Shown one piece after another: positions 27,568 to 38,494 of a stretch of DNA of 64,000 nt. The notes beneath the pieces were generated by a model. The model was given only the letters and a program-made list of their open reading frames with translations. It searched no databases and was not told the origin of the DNA. Source of the stretch: Hydractinia symbiolongicarpus (taxonomy: Eukaryota > Cnidaria > Hydrozoa > Anthoathecata > Hydractiniidae); assembly GCF_029227915.1 (NCBI RefSeq), contig NC_079887.1, positions 4,216,001 to 4,280,000 on the forward strand, given 5' to 3'. Made by a program: the position numbers and the translations under genes. The first letter of the stretch is position 1; each line of letters opens with the position of its first letter.

Positions 27568-27667
27568 ATTTATTTAAAGTTGGTTTTACATAGTAAATGG
27601 TAAATACTAATTTACACCAACTAAAGTAAAAAATAAATAAACAAAAAACACAAAGATGTACCAAACA
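27568..27667 (-). other. 3' untranslated region of the LINE
   Basis: About 100 bp of AT-rich sequence between the stop codon (complement of tta at 27668-27670) and the tail. It contains an AATAAA hexamer on the minus strand (complement of 27569-27574) just before the tail. The hexamer could act as a polyadenylation signal, but in such AT-rich sequence it could be chance. Confidence 0.6.
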
Positions 27668-28609
27668 TTAAAAATAAGAGACGAGAATAGCCGACTTATG
27701 TAGCCTACATGTGCAGAGATCTGAAAGATTTAGTGAGATGAGTTCCTTTTTAAATCTCTTGATGGAGAGAGAACTCTTCACTCTGTCAGGCAAAGAGTTC
27801 CATAACAAACAACTTCGAAACAAAAAAGATCTAGTACCAAAGCGTGTTGAACTTGTGGATGGTAAAAGTAGACTATTTTTGCTGCGCAAATTGTAACTGA
27901 TACGTCTTATAGCGTAAAAAGACTGCATAAATGACGGATTTTCGTCTGTTAATGTTTTATAAATCTCTACGCAGATTATACGTAAATGCAGTTCGTGAAT
28001 TTGCACACACTTACAATTTACCAACAAGTCCTGATAACTGGAATGATAGTCTTTTGTTACAGCTCTCAATGCACGTTTGTGTGTTGAAATGATTAATTTA
28101 TACTGCACAGCACTGCAATACATCCATATAATGGGACAATAGGTAAATATTGATAAAATATAAGAATTAAGCAATAACTTTGATTGTTCAAAACTAATGA
28201 ATCGTCTTATTCTGTAAAGACATCTGACATTGCTATTTCCTTTTTTACATAGATTAGAGATGTGCTCATTAAAAGTGAGACATCTATCAATAGTAATGCC
28301 TAATAATTTTACAGATTCCGATGCGACTAGGAAGTTATTGTTTATTCTTAGCGATAAAGTATCACTGTGTGGACAACCTAAAAACATCATCTGAAACTTT
28401 GCTGGATTAGCAACCAATTGGTTGTTTTCAAACCAAGCTAATACGTTATTTAAGTCATGCTGAAGGTCAGCAATGACTTCATTTAATTGAGATCCACAAG
28501 TGTAGATTGTATTATCATCAGCAAAGTTGCAAATATCAGTTTTTTCAATAAATAATAATAAGTCATTTATAAATATATTAAACAGAAGTGGACCGAGAAT
28601 AGAACCTTG
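27668..28609 (-). pseudogene. Reverse-transcriptase C-terminal fragment of a LINE ORF2
   Basis: The open frame runs 316 codons if counted from 28618, but its first three codons are satellite; about 313 residues belong to the element. Visible RT motifs, in order, are QGSILGPLLFNIFINDL (residues 4-20), the catalytic FADD (32-35), KFQMMFLG (74-81) and KLLGITID (104-111). A C-terminal tail typical of Jockey/CR1-like ORF2 proteins follows: YNLRS (242-246), FGTRSF (260-265) and WNSLP (273-277). The endonuclease domain, the fingers and the first catalytic aspartate (motif A) are missing, so the fragment cannot be an active enzyme. There is no stop or frameshift in the remaining frame, which fits a recent insertion. 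No true start codon or promoter belongs to it; the apparent start is a TTG in the satellite. Confidence 0.93.
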
Positions 28610-28614
28610 TGTAT
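28610..28614 (+). repeat. Target-site duplication, right copy (TGTAT)
   Basis: After the truncated RT end (complement of agaaccttg), the satellite resumes with TGTATacaaagaaattaccc, matching the five bases at 27551-27555. With one copy removed, the two flanks restore an uninterrupted monomer. Confidence 0.8.
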
Positions 28615-30841
28615 ACAAAGAAATTACCCTGTGAGTAAACTCATTTCCAAAACGATTCTTTAAATTATCTTTTCACCACTAAAACGCATGAGACTTGTAG
28701 TTTTCAAAAATGTTTTCATTTTTGATGAGACGGTGAATAAAAGAAGTTTAATCGCCGGCAAACGAAAACCCGCCACTTCCTGTATATCCCGGACTCGGCC
28801 CGTATAGTCAAAAGTATACAAAGAAAGAACCCAGGGAGTAAACTCATTTCCCGAACGATTTTTTAAATTATTTTTTCACCACTAAAACGCATGAGACTTG
28901 TAGTTTTCCAAAATGTTTTCATTTTTGATGAGACGCTGAATAAAAGAAGTTTAATCGCCGGCAAACGAAAACCTGTGATTTCCCGTAAATCCCGGACTCG
29001 GCCAGTAAAGTCAAAAGTATACAAAGAAAGTACCCAGGGAGTAAACTCATTTCCCAAACGATTTTTTAAATTATTATATCACCACTAAAGCCCATGAGAC
29101 TTGTAGATTTTAAAAATGTTTTCATTTTTGATGAGACGCTGAATAAAAAAAGTTTAATCGCCGGCAAACAAAAACCCGCGATTTCCCGGAAATCCCGGGC
29201 TTGGCCCGTATATTCGAATGTATACAAAGAAAGTACCCAGGGAGTAAACTCATTTCCCGAACGATTTTTTAAATTATTTTTTCACCACTAAAACGCATGA
29301 GACTTGTAGTTTTCAGAAATGTTTTCATTTTTGATGAGATGCTTAATGAAAGTGGTTTAATCGACGGCAAACGAAAACCCGTGATTTCCCGTAAATCCCG
29401 GGCTTGGCCCGTATAGTCAAATGTATACAAAGAAAGTACCCTGTGAGTAAACTCATTTCCAAAACGATTTTTTAAATTATCTTTTCACCACTAAAACGCT
29501 TGAGACTTGTAGTTTTCAAAAATGTTTTCATTTTTGATGAGACGCTGAATAAAAGAAGTTTAATCGCCGGCAAACGAAAACCCGCGACTTCCCGTAAATC
29601 CCGGACTCGGCCTGCATAGTCAAAAGTATACAAAGAAAGAACCCAGGGAGTAAACTCATTTCCCGAACGATTTTTTAAATTATTTTTTCACCACTAAAAC
29701 GCATGAGACTTGTAGTTTTCAAAAACGTTTTCATTTTTGATGAGATGCTGAATAAAAGAAGTTTAGTCGCCGGCAAACGAAAACCCGCGACTTCCCGTAA
29801 ATCCCGGACTCGGCCTGCATAGTCAAAAGTATACAAAGAAAGAACCCAGGGAGTAAACTCATTTACAAAACGATTTTTTAAATTATTTTTTCACCACTAA
29901 AACGCATGAGACTTGTAGTTTTCAAAAACGTTTTCATTTTTGATGAGATGCTGAATAAAAGAAGTTTAGTCGCCGGCAAACGAAAACCTGCGATTTCCCG
30001 TAAATCCCGGACTCGGCCCGTAAAGTCAAAAGTATACAAAGAAAGTACCCAGGGAGTAAACTCATTTTCCAAACGATTTTTTAAATTATTATTTCACCAC
30101 TAAAGCCCATGAGACTTGTAGATTTTAAAAATGTTTTCATTTTTGATGAGACGCTGAATAAAAGACGTTTAATCGCCGGCAAACGAAAACCCGCGACTTC
30201 CCGTAAATCCCGGATTCGGCCCGTATAGTCAAAAGTATACAAAGAAAGTACCCAGGGAGTAAACTCATTTCCCGAACGATTTTTTAATTTTTTTGCCATC
30301 ACTAAAACGGATGAGGCTTGTAGTTTTCAGAAATGTTTTCATTTTTGATGAGACGCCTAATGAAAGTGGTTTAATCGCCGGCAAACGAAAACCCGTGATT
30401 TCCCGTAAATCCCGGGCTTGGCCCGTATAGTCAAATGTATACAAAGAAAGTACCCTGTGAGTAAACTCATTTCCAAAACGATTTTTTAAATTATCTTTTC
30501 ACCACTAAAACGCATGAGACTTGTAGTTTTCAAAAATGTTTTCATTTTTGATGAGACGTTGAATAAAAGAAGTTTAATCGCCGGCAAACGAAAACCCGCG
30601 ACTTCCCGTAAATCCCGGACTCGGCCCGTATAGTCAAAAGTATACAAAGAAAGAACCCAGGGAGTAAACTCATTTCCCGAACGATTTTTTAAATTATTTT
30701 TTCACCACTAAAACGCATGAGACTTGTAGTTTTCAGAAATGTTTTCATTTTTGATGAGACGCTTAATGAAAGTGATTTAATCGCCGGCAAACGAAAACCC
30801 GTGATTTCCCGTAAATCCCGGGCTTGGCCCGTATAGTCGAA
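28615..30841 (+). repeat. 11-monomer HOR copy right of the LINE
   Basis: Same ordered markers as the left copy: gagacggtgaata at 28731, ggccagtaaagtc, gtatattcgaatg, cgcttgagacttg, ggcctgcatagtc, cggatgaggcttg, gagacgttgaata and gtgatttaatcg at 30772. It is one monomer longer (about 2,232 bp from 28610 to 30842). The monomer with caaaaacg and gatgagatgctg is present twice in tandem (near 29704 and 29907), joined by an odd ctcatttacaaaacg junction at about 29860. Confidence 0.88.
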
Positions 30842-32515
30842 TGTATACAAAGAAATTACCCTGTGAGTAAACTCATTTCCAAAACGATTCTTTAAATTAT
30901 CTTTTCACCACTAAAACGCATGAGACTTGTAGTTTTCAAAAATGTTTTCATTTTTGATGAGACGGTGAATAAAAGAAGTTTAATCGCCGGCAAACGAAAA
31001 CCCGCGACTTCCTGTATATCCCGGACTCGGCCCGTATAGTCAAAAGTATACAAAGAAAGAACCCAGGGAGTAAACTCATTTCCCGAACGATTTTTTAAAT
31101 TATTTTTTCACCACTAAAACGCATGAGACTTGTAGTTTTCCAAAATGTTTTCATTTTTGATGAGACGCTGAATAAAAGAAGTTTAATCGCCGGCAAACGA
31201 AAACCTGTGATTTCCCGTAAATCCCGGACTCGGCCAGTAAAGTCAAAAGTATACAAAGAAAGTACCCAGGGAGTAAACTCATTTCCCAAACGATTTTTTA
31301 AATTATTATATCACCACTAAAGCCCATGAGACTTGTAGATTTTAAAAATGTTTTCATTTTTGATGAGACGCTGAATAAAAAAAGTTTAATCGCCGGCAAA
31401 CAAAAACCCGCGATTTCCCGGAAATCCCGGGCTTGGCCCGTATATTCGAATGTATACAAAGAAAGTACCCAGGGAGTAAACTCATTTCCCGAACGATTTT
31501 TTAAATTATTTTTTCACCACTAAAACGCATGAGACTTGTAGTTTTCAGAAATGTTTTCATTTTTGATGAGATGCTTAATGAAAGTGGTTTAATCGACGGC
31601 AAACGAAAACCCGTGATTTCCCGTAAATCCCGGGCTTGGCCCGTATAGTCAAATGTATACAAAGAAAGTACCCTGTGAGTAAACTCATTTCCAAAACGAT
31701 TTTTTAAATTATCTTTTCACCACTAAAACGCTTGAGACTTGTAGTTTTCAAAAATGTTTTCATTTTTGATGAGACGCTGAATAAAAGAAGTTTAATCGCC
31801 GGCAAACGAAAACCCGCGACTTCCCGTAAATCCCGGACTCGGCCTGCATAGTCAAAAGTATACAAAGAAAGAACCCAGGGAGTAAACTCATTTCCCGAAC
31901 GATTTTTTAAATTATTTTTTCACCACTAAAACGCATGAGACTTGTAGTTTTCAAAAACGTTTTCATTTTTGATGAGATGCTGAATAAAAGAAGTTTAGTC
32001 GCCGGCAAACGAAAACCTGCGATTTCCCGTAAATCCCGGACTCGGCCCGTAAAGTCAAAAGTATACAAAGAAAGTACCCAGGGAGTAAACTCATTTTCCA
32101 AACGATTTTTTAAATTATTATTTCACCACTAAAGCCCATGAGACTTGTAGATTTTAAAAATGTTTTCATTTTTGATGAGACGCTGAATAAAAGACGTTTA
32201 ATCGCCGGCAAACGAAAACCCGCGACTTCCCGTAAATCCCGGATTCGGCCCGTATAGTCAAAAGTATACAAAGAAAGTACCCAGGGAGTAAACTCATTTC
32301 CCGAACGATTTTTTAATTTCTTTGCCATCACTAAAACGGATGAGGCTTGTAGTTTTCAGAAATGTTTTCATTTTTGATGAGACGCTTAATGAAAGTGGTT
32401 TAATCGCCGGCAAACGAAAACCCGTGATTTCCCGTAAATCCCGGGCTTGGCCCGTATAGTCAAATGTATACAAAGAAAGTACCCTGTGAGTAAACTCATT
32501 TCCAAAACGATTTTT
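30842..32515 (+). repeat. Third HOR copy of the LINE-bearing family (partial)
   Basis: It begins at the uninterrupted site tgtatacaaagaaatt and repeats the marker order of 28615-30486 without the extra tandem monomer. Relative to the preceding copy, 29878 corresponds to 31907 (offset 2,029) and 28863 to 31095 (offset 2,232). It parts from the other copies near 32515, where gattttttaaactatc and the gtctagccggc monomer begin. Confidence 0.87.
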
Positions 32516-33559
32516 TAAACTATCTTTTCACCACTAAAACGCATGAGACTTGTAGTTTTCAAAAATGTTTTCATTTTTGATGAGACGCTGAATAAAAAAA
32601 GTCTAGCCGGCAAATGAAAACCCGCGACTTCTCGTAAATCCCGGGCTTGGCTCGTATAGTCGAATGTATACAAAGAAATTACCCTGTGAGTAAACTCATT
32701 TCCAAAACGATTCTTTAAATTATCTTTTCACCACTAAAACGCATGAGACTTGTAGTTTTCAAAAATGTTTTCATTTTTGATGAGATGCTGAATAAAAGAA
32801 GTTTAATTGCCGGCAAACGAAAACCCGCGACTTCCCGTATATCCCGGACTCGGCCCGTATAGTCAAAAGTATACAAAGAAAGAACCCAGGGAGTAAACTC
32901 ATTTCCCGAACGATTTTGTAAATTATTTTTTCACCACTAAAACGCATGAGACTTGTAGTTTTCCAAAATGTTTTCATTTTTGATGAGACGCTGAATAAAA
33001 GAAGTTTAATCGCCGGCAAACGAAAACCTGCGATTTCCCGTAAATCCCGGACTCGGCCCGTAAAGTCAAAAGTATACAAAGAAAGTACCCAGGGAGTAAA
33101 CTCATTTCCCAAACGATTTTTTAAATTATTATTTCACCACTAAAGCCCATGAGACTTGTAGATTTTAAAAATGTTTTCATTTTTGATGAGACGCTGAATA
33201 AAAAAAGTTTAATCGCCGGCAAACGAAAACCCGTGATTTCCCGTAAATCCCGGGCTTGGCCCGTATAGTCAAATGTATACAAAGAAAGTACCCTGTGAGT
33301 AAACTCATTTCCAAAACGATTTTTTAAACTATCTTTTCACCACTAAAACGCATGAGACTTGTAGTTTTCAAAAATGTTTTCATTTTTGATGAGACGCTGA
33401 ATAAAAAAAGTCTAGCCGGCAAATGAAAACCCGCGACTTCTCGTAAATCCCGGGCTTGGCTCGTATAGTCGAATGTATACAAAGAAATTACCCTGTGAGT
33501 AAACTCATTTCCAAAACGATTCTTTAAATTATCTTTTCACCACTGAAACGCATGAGACT

Positions 33560-35655
33560 TGTAGTTTTCAAAAATGTTTTCATTTTTGATGAGATGCTGA
33601 ATAAAAGAAGTTTAATTGCCGGCAAACGAAAACCCGCGACTTCCCGTATATCCCGGACTCGGCCCGTATAGTCAAAAGTATACAAAGAAAGAACCCAGGG
33701 AGTAAACTCATTTCCCGAACGATTTTGTAAATTATTTTTTCACCACTAAAACGCATGAGACTTGTAGTTTTCCAAAATGTTTTCATTTTTGATGAGACGC
33801 TGAATAAAAGAAGTTTAATCGCCGGCAAACGAAAACCTGCGATTTCCCGTAAATCCCGGACTCGGCCCGTAAAGTCAAAAGTATACAAAGAAAGTACCCA
33901 GGGAGTAAACTCATTTCCCAAACGATTTTTTAAATTATTATTTCACCACTAAAGCCCATGAGACTTGTAGATTTTAAAAATGTTTTCATTTTTGATGAGA
34001 CGCTGAATAAAAAAAGTTTAATCGCCGGCAAACGAAAACCCGCGATTTCACGGAAATCCCGGGCTTGGCCCGTATAGTCGAATGTATACAAAGAAAGTAC
34101 CCAGGGAGTAAACTCATTTCCCGAACGATTTTTTAAATTATTTTTTCACCACTAAAACGCATAAGACTTGTAGTTTTCAGAAATGTTTTCATTTTTGATG
34201 AGACGCTTAATGAAAGTGGTTTAATCGCCGGCAAACGAAAACCCGTGATTTCCCGTAAATCCCGGGCTTGGCCCGTATTGTCAAATGTATACAAAGAAAG
34301 TACCCTGTGAGTAAACTCATTTCCAAAACGATTTTTTAAATTATCTTTTCACCACTAAAACGCATGAGACTTGTAGTTTTCAAAAATGTTTTCATTTTTG
34401 ATGAGACGCTGAATAAAAGAAGTTTAATCGCCGGCAAACGAAAACCCGCGACTTCCCGTAAATCCCGGACTCGGCCCGTATAGTCAAAAGTATACAAAAA
34501 AAGAACCCAGGGAGTAAACTCATTTCCCGAACGATTTTTTAAATTATTTTTTCACCACTAAAACGCATGAGACTTGTAGTTTTCAAAAACGTTTTCACTT
34601 TTGATGAGACGCTGAAAAAAAGAAGTTTAATCGCCGGCAAACGAAAACCTGCGATTTCCCGTAAATCCCGGACTCGGCCCGTAAAGTCTAAAGTATACAA
34701 AGAAAGTACCCAGGGAGTAAACTCATTTCCCAAACGATTTTTTAAATTAATATTTCACCACTAAACCCATGAGACTTGTAGATTTTAAAAATGTTTTCAT
34801 TTTTGATGAGACGCTGAATAAAAGACGTTTAATCGCCGGCAAACGAAAACCCGCGACTTCCCGTAAATCCCGGATTCGGCCCGTATAGTCAAAAGTATAC
34901 AAGGAAAGTACCCAGAGAGTAAACTCATTTCCCGAACGATTTTTTAATTTTTTTTCCATCACTAAAACGCATGAGACTTGTAGTTTTCAGAAATGTTTTC
35001 ATTTTTGATGAGACGCTTAATAAAAGTGGTTTAATCGCCGGCAAACGAAAACCTGTGATTTCCCGTAAATCCCGGGCTTGGCCCGTATAGTCAAATGTAT
35101 ACAAAGAAAGTACCCTGTGAGTAAACTCATTTCCAAAACGATTTTTTAAATTATCTTTTCACCACTAAAACGCATGAGACTAGTAGTTTTCCAAAATGTT
35201 TTCATTTTTGATGAGACGCTGAATAAAAGAAGTTTAATCGCCGGCAAACGAAAGCCTGCGATTTCCCGTAAATCCCGGACTCGGCCCGTAAAGTCAAAAG
35301 TATGCAAAGAAAGTACCCAGGGAGTAAACTCATTTCCCAAACGATTTTTTAAATTATTATTTCACCACTAAAACGCATGAGACTTGTAGTTTTCAGAAAT
35401 GTTTTCATTTTTGATGAGACGCTTAATGAAAGAGGTTTAATCGCCGGGAAACGAAAACCCGCGATTTTCCGCAAATCCCGGGCTTGGCCCGTATAGTCGA
35501 ATGTATACAAAGAAATTACCCTGTGAGTAAACTCATTTCCAAAACGATTCTTTAAATTATCTTTCACCACTAAAACGCATGAGACTTGTAGTTTTCAAAA
35601 ATGTTTTCATTTTTGATGAGACGCTGAATAAAAGAAGTTTAATCGCCGGCAAACG
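33560..35655 (+). repeat. Segmental block C, copy 1
   Basis: About 2.1 kb repeated at 36399-38494 (offset 2,839 bp, 14 monomers). Shared private variants include cgattttgtaaatt, cataagacttg (34162/37001), cccgtattgtc, ttttcacttttgatg, gctgaaaaaaagaag, actaaacccatgag (one base deleted) and cccagagagtaaac. Confidence 0.88.
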
Positions 35656-36398
35656 AAAACCCGCGACTTCCTGTATATCCCGGACTCGGCCCGTATAGTC
35701 AAAAGTATACAAAGAAAGAACCCAGGGAGTAAACTCATTTCCCGAACGATTTTTTAAATTATTTTTTCACCACTAAAACGCATGAGACTTGTAGTTTTCC
35801 AAAATGTTTTCATTTTTGATGAGACGCTGAATAAAAGAAGTTTAATCGCCGGCAAACGAAAGCCTGCGATTTCCCGTAAATCCCGGACTCGGCCCGTAAA
35901 GTCAAAAGTATACAAAGAAAGTACCTAGGGAGTAAACTCATTTCCCAAACGATTTTTTAAATTATTATTTCACCACTAAAGCCCATGAGACTTGTAGTTT
36001 TCAAAAATGTTTTCATTTTTGATGAGATGCTGAATAAAAGAAGTTTAATTGCCGGCAAACGAAAACCCGCGACTTCCCGTATATCCCGGACTCGGCCCGT
36101 ATAGTCAAAAGTATACAAAGAAAGAACCCAGGGAGTAAACTCATTTCCCGAACGATTTTGTAAATTATTTTTTCACCACTAAAACGCATGAGACTTGTAG
36201 TTTTCCAAAATGTTTTCATTTTTGATGAGACGCTGAATAAAAGAAGTTTAATCGCCGGCAAACGAAAGCCTGCGATTTCCCGTAAATCCCGGACTCGGCC
36301 CGTAAAGTCAAAAGTATACAAAGAAAGTACCTAGGGAGTAAACTCATTTCCCAAACGATTTTTTAAATTATTATTTCACCACTAAAGCCCATGAGACT

Positions 36399-38494
36399 TG
36401 TAGTTTTCAAAAATGTTTTCATTTTTGATGAGATGCTGAATAAAAGAAGTTTAATTGCCGGCAAACGAAAACCCGCGACTTCCCGTATATCCCGGACTCG
36501 GCCCGTATAGTCAAAAGTATACAAAGAAAGAACCCAGGGAGTAAACTCATTTCCCGAACGATTTTGTAAATTATTTTTTCACCACTAAAACGCATGAGAC
36601 TTGTAGTTTTCCAAAATGTTTTCATTTTTGATGAGACGCTGAATAAAAGAAGTTTAATCGCCGGCAAACGAAAACCTGCGATTTCCCGTAAATCCCGGAC
36701 TCGGCCCGTAAAGTCAAAAGTATACAAAGAAAGTACCCAGGGAGTAAACTCATTTCCCAAACGATTTTTTAAATTATTATTTCACCACTAAAGCCCATGA
36801 GACTTGTAGATTTTAAAAATGTTTTCATTTTTGATGAGACGCTGAATAAAAAAAGTTTAATCGCCGGCAAACGAAAACCCGCGATTTCCCGGAAATCCCG
36901 GGCTTGGCCCGTATAGTCGAATGTATACAAAGAAAGTACCCAGGGAGTAAACTCATTTCCCGAACGATTTTTTAAATTATTTTTTCACCACTAAAACGCA
37001 TAAGACTTGTAGTTTTCAGAAATGTTTTCATTTTTGATGAGACGCTTAATGAAAGTGGTTTAATCGCTGGCAAACGAAAACCCGTGATTTCCCGTAAATC
37101 CCGGGCTTGGCCCGTATTGTCAAATGTATACAAAGAAAGTACCCTGTGAGTAAACTCATTTCCAAAACGATTTTTTAAATTATCTTTTCACCACCAAAAC
37201 GCATGAGACTTGTAGTTTTCAAAAATGTTTTCATTTTTGATGAGACGCTGAATAAAAGAAGTTTAATCGCCGGCAAACGAAAACCCGCGACTTCCCGTAA
37301 ATCCCGGACTCGGCCCGTATAGTCAAAAGTATACAAAAAAAGAACCCAGGGAGTAAACTCATTTCCCGAACGATTTTTTAAATTATTTTTTCACCACTAA
37401 AACGCATGAGACTTGTAGTTTTCAAAAACGTTTTCACTTTTGATGAGACGCTGAAAAAAAGAAGTTTAATCGCCGGCAAACGAAAACCTGCGATTTCCCG
37501 TAAATCCCGGACTCGGCCCGTAAAGTCTAAAGTATACAAAGAAAGTACCCAAGGAGTAAACTCATTTCCCAAACGATTTTTTAAATTAATATTTCACCAC
37601 TAAACCCATGAGACTTGTAGATTTTAAAAATGTTTTCATTTTTGATGAGACACTGAATAAAAGACGTTTAATCGCCGGCAAACGAAAACCCGCGACTTCC
37701 CGTAAATCCCGGATTCGGCCCGTATAGTCAAAAGTATACAAAGAAAGTACCCAGAGAGTAAACTCATTTCCCGAACGATTTTTTAATTTTTTTTCCATCA
37801 CTAAAACGCATGAGACTTGTAGTTTTCAGAAATGTTTTCATTTTTGATGAGACGCTTAATGAAAGTGGTTTAATCGCCGGCAAACGAAAACCTGTGATTT
37901 CCCGTAAATCCCGGGCTTGGCCCGTATAGTCAAATGTATACAAAGAAAGTACCCTGTGAGTAAACTCATTTCCAAAACGATTTTTTAAATTATCTTTTCA
38001 CCACTAAATTGCATGAGACTTGTAGTTTTCCAAAATGTTTTCATTTTTGATGAGACGCTGAATAAAAGAAGTTTAATCGCCGGCAAACGAAAGCCTGCGA
38101 TTCCCCGTAAATCCCGGACTCGGCCCGTAAAGTCAAAAGTATGCAAAGAAAGTTACCAGGGAGTAAACTCATTTCCCAAACGATTTTTTAAATTATTATT
38201 TCACCACTAAAACGCATGAGACTTGTAGTTTTCAGAAATGTTTTCATTTTTGATGAGACGCTTAATGAAAGAGGTTTAATCGCCGGGAAACGAAAACCCG
38301 CGATTTTCCGCAAATCCCGGGCTTGGCCCGTATAGTCGAATGTATACAAAGAAATTACCCTGTGAGTAAACTCATTTCCAAAACGATTCTTTAAATTATC
38401 TTTTCACCACTAAAACGCATGAGACTTGTAGTTTTCAAAAATGTTTTCATTTTTGATGAGACGCTGAATAAAAGAAGTTTAATCGCCGGCAAAC
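36399..38494 (+). repeat. Segmental block C, copy 2
   Basis: Second copy of 33560-35655, with a handful of differences (for example aatcgctggc near 37065, accaccaaaacg near 37190, aaattgcatgag near 38010). Immediately upstream, a 406-bp dimer (M4-like plus M1-like with aaagtacctaggg) is repeated at 36013 and 36419. Confidence 0.87.

Larger units (their letters stand above)
27556..28609 (-). mobile_element. 5'-truncated non-LTR (LINE) retrotransposon insertion
   Basis: This 1,054-bp stretch has no satellite homology. On the minus strand it reads as the 3' end of a non-LTR retrotransposon: the last part of a reverse-transcriptase ORF, a short 3' untranslated region and an AAT/TAA-type tail. 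Both edges carry TGTAT from the target. There are no terminal inverted repeats and no LTRs. The 5' end is cut inside the RT domain, the usual result of incomplete reverse transcription. Corresponding positions in adjacent HOR copies (25522 and 30842) are uninterrupted, so the insertion appears younger than the local amplification. The RT and C-terminal style resembles the Jockey/CR1/L2 group; I cannot fix the clade. Confidence 0.93.

Noticed and set aside
27711-27896. 61-codon plus-strand open frame inside the retrotransposon.
   Set aside because: It is antisense to the clear reverse-transcriptase frame and has no features of its own.
27556-28609. LTR retrotransposon, DNA transposon or retroviral origin for the insert.
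   Set aside because: There are no long terminal repeats, terminal inverted repeats, integrase or gag. The RT motifs, microsatellite tail, 5' truncation and short target duplication fit a non-LTR element.
27668-28618. Reading the RT frame as a complete host or element gene starting at 28618.
   Set aside because: The first three codons are satellite sequence, the start would be TTG, and the frame begins in the middle of the RT domain. It is a 5'-truncated fragment.
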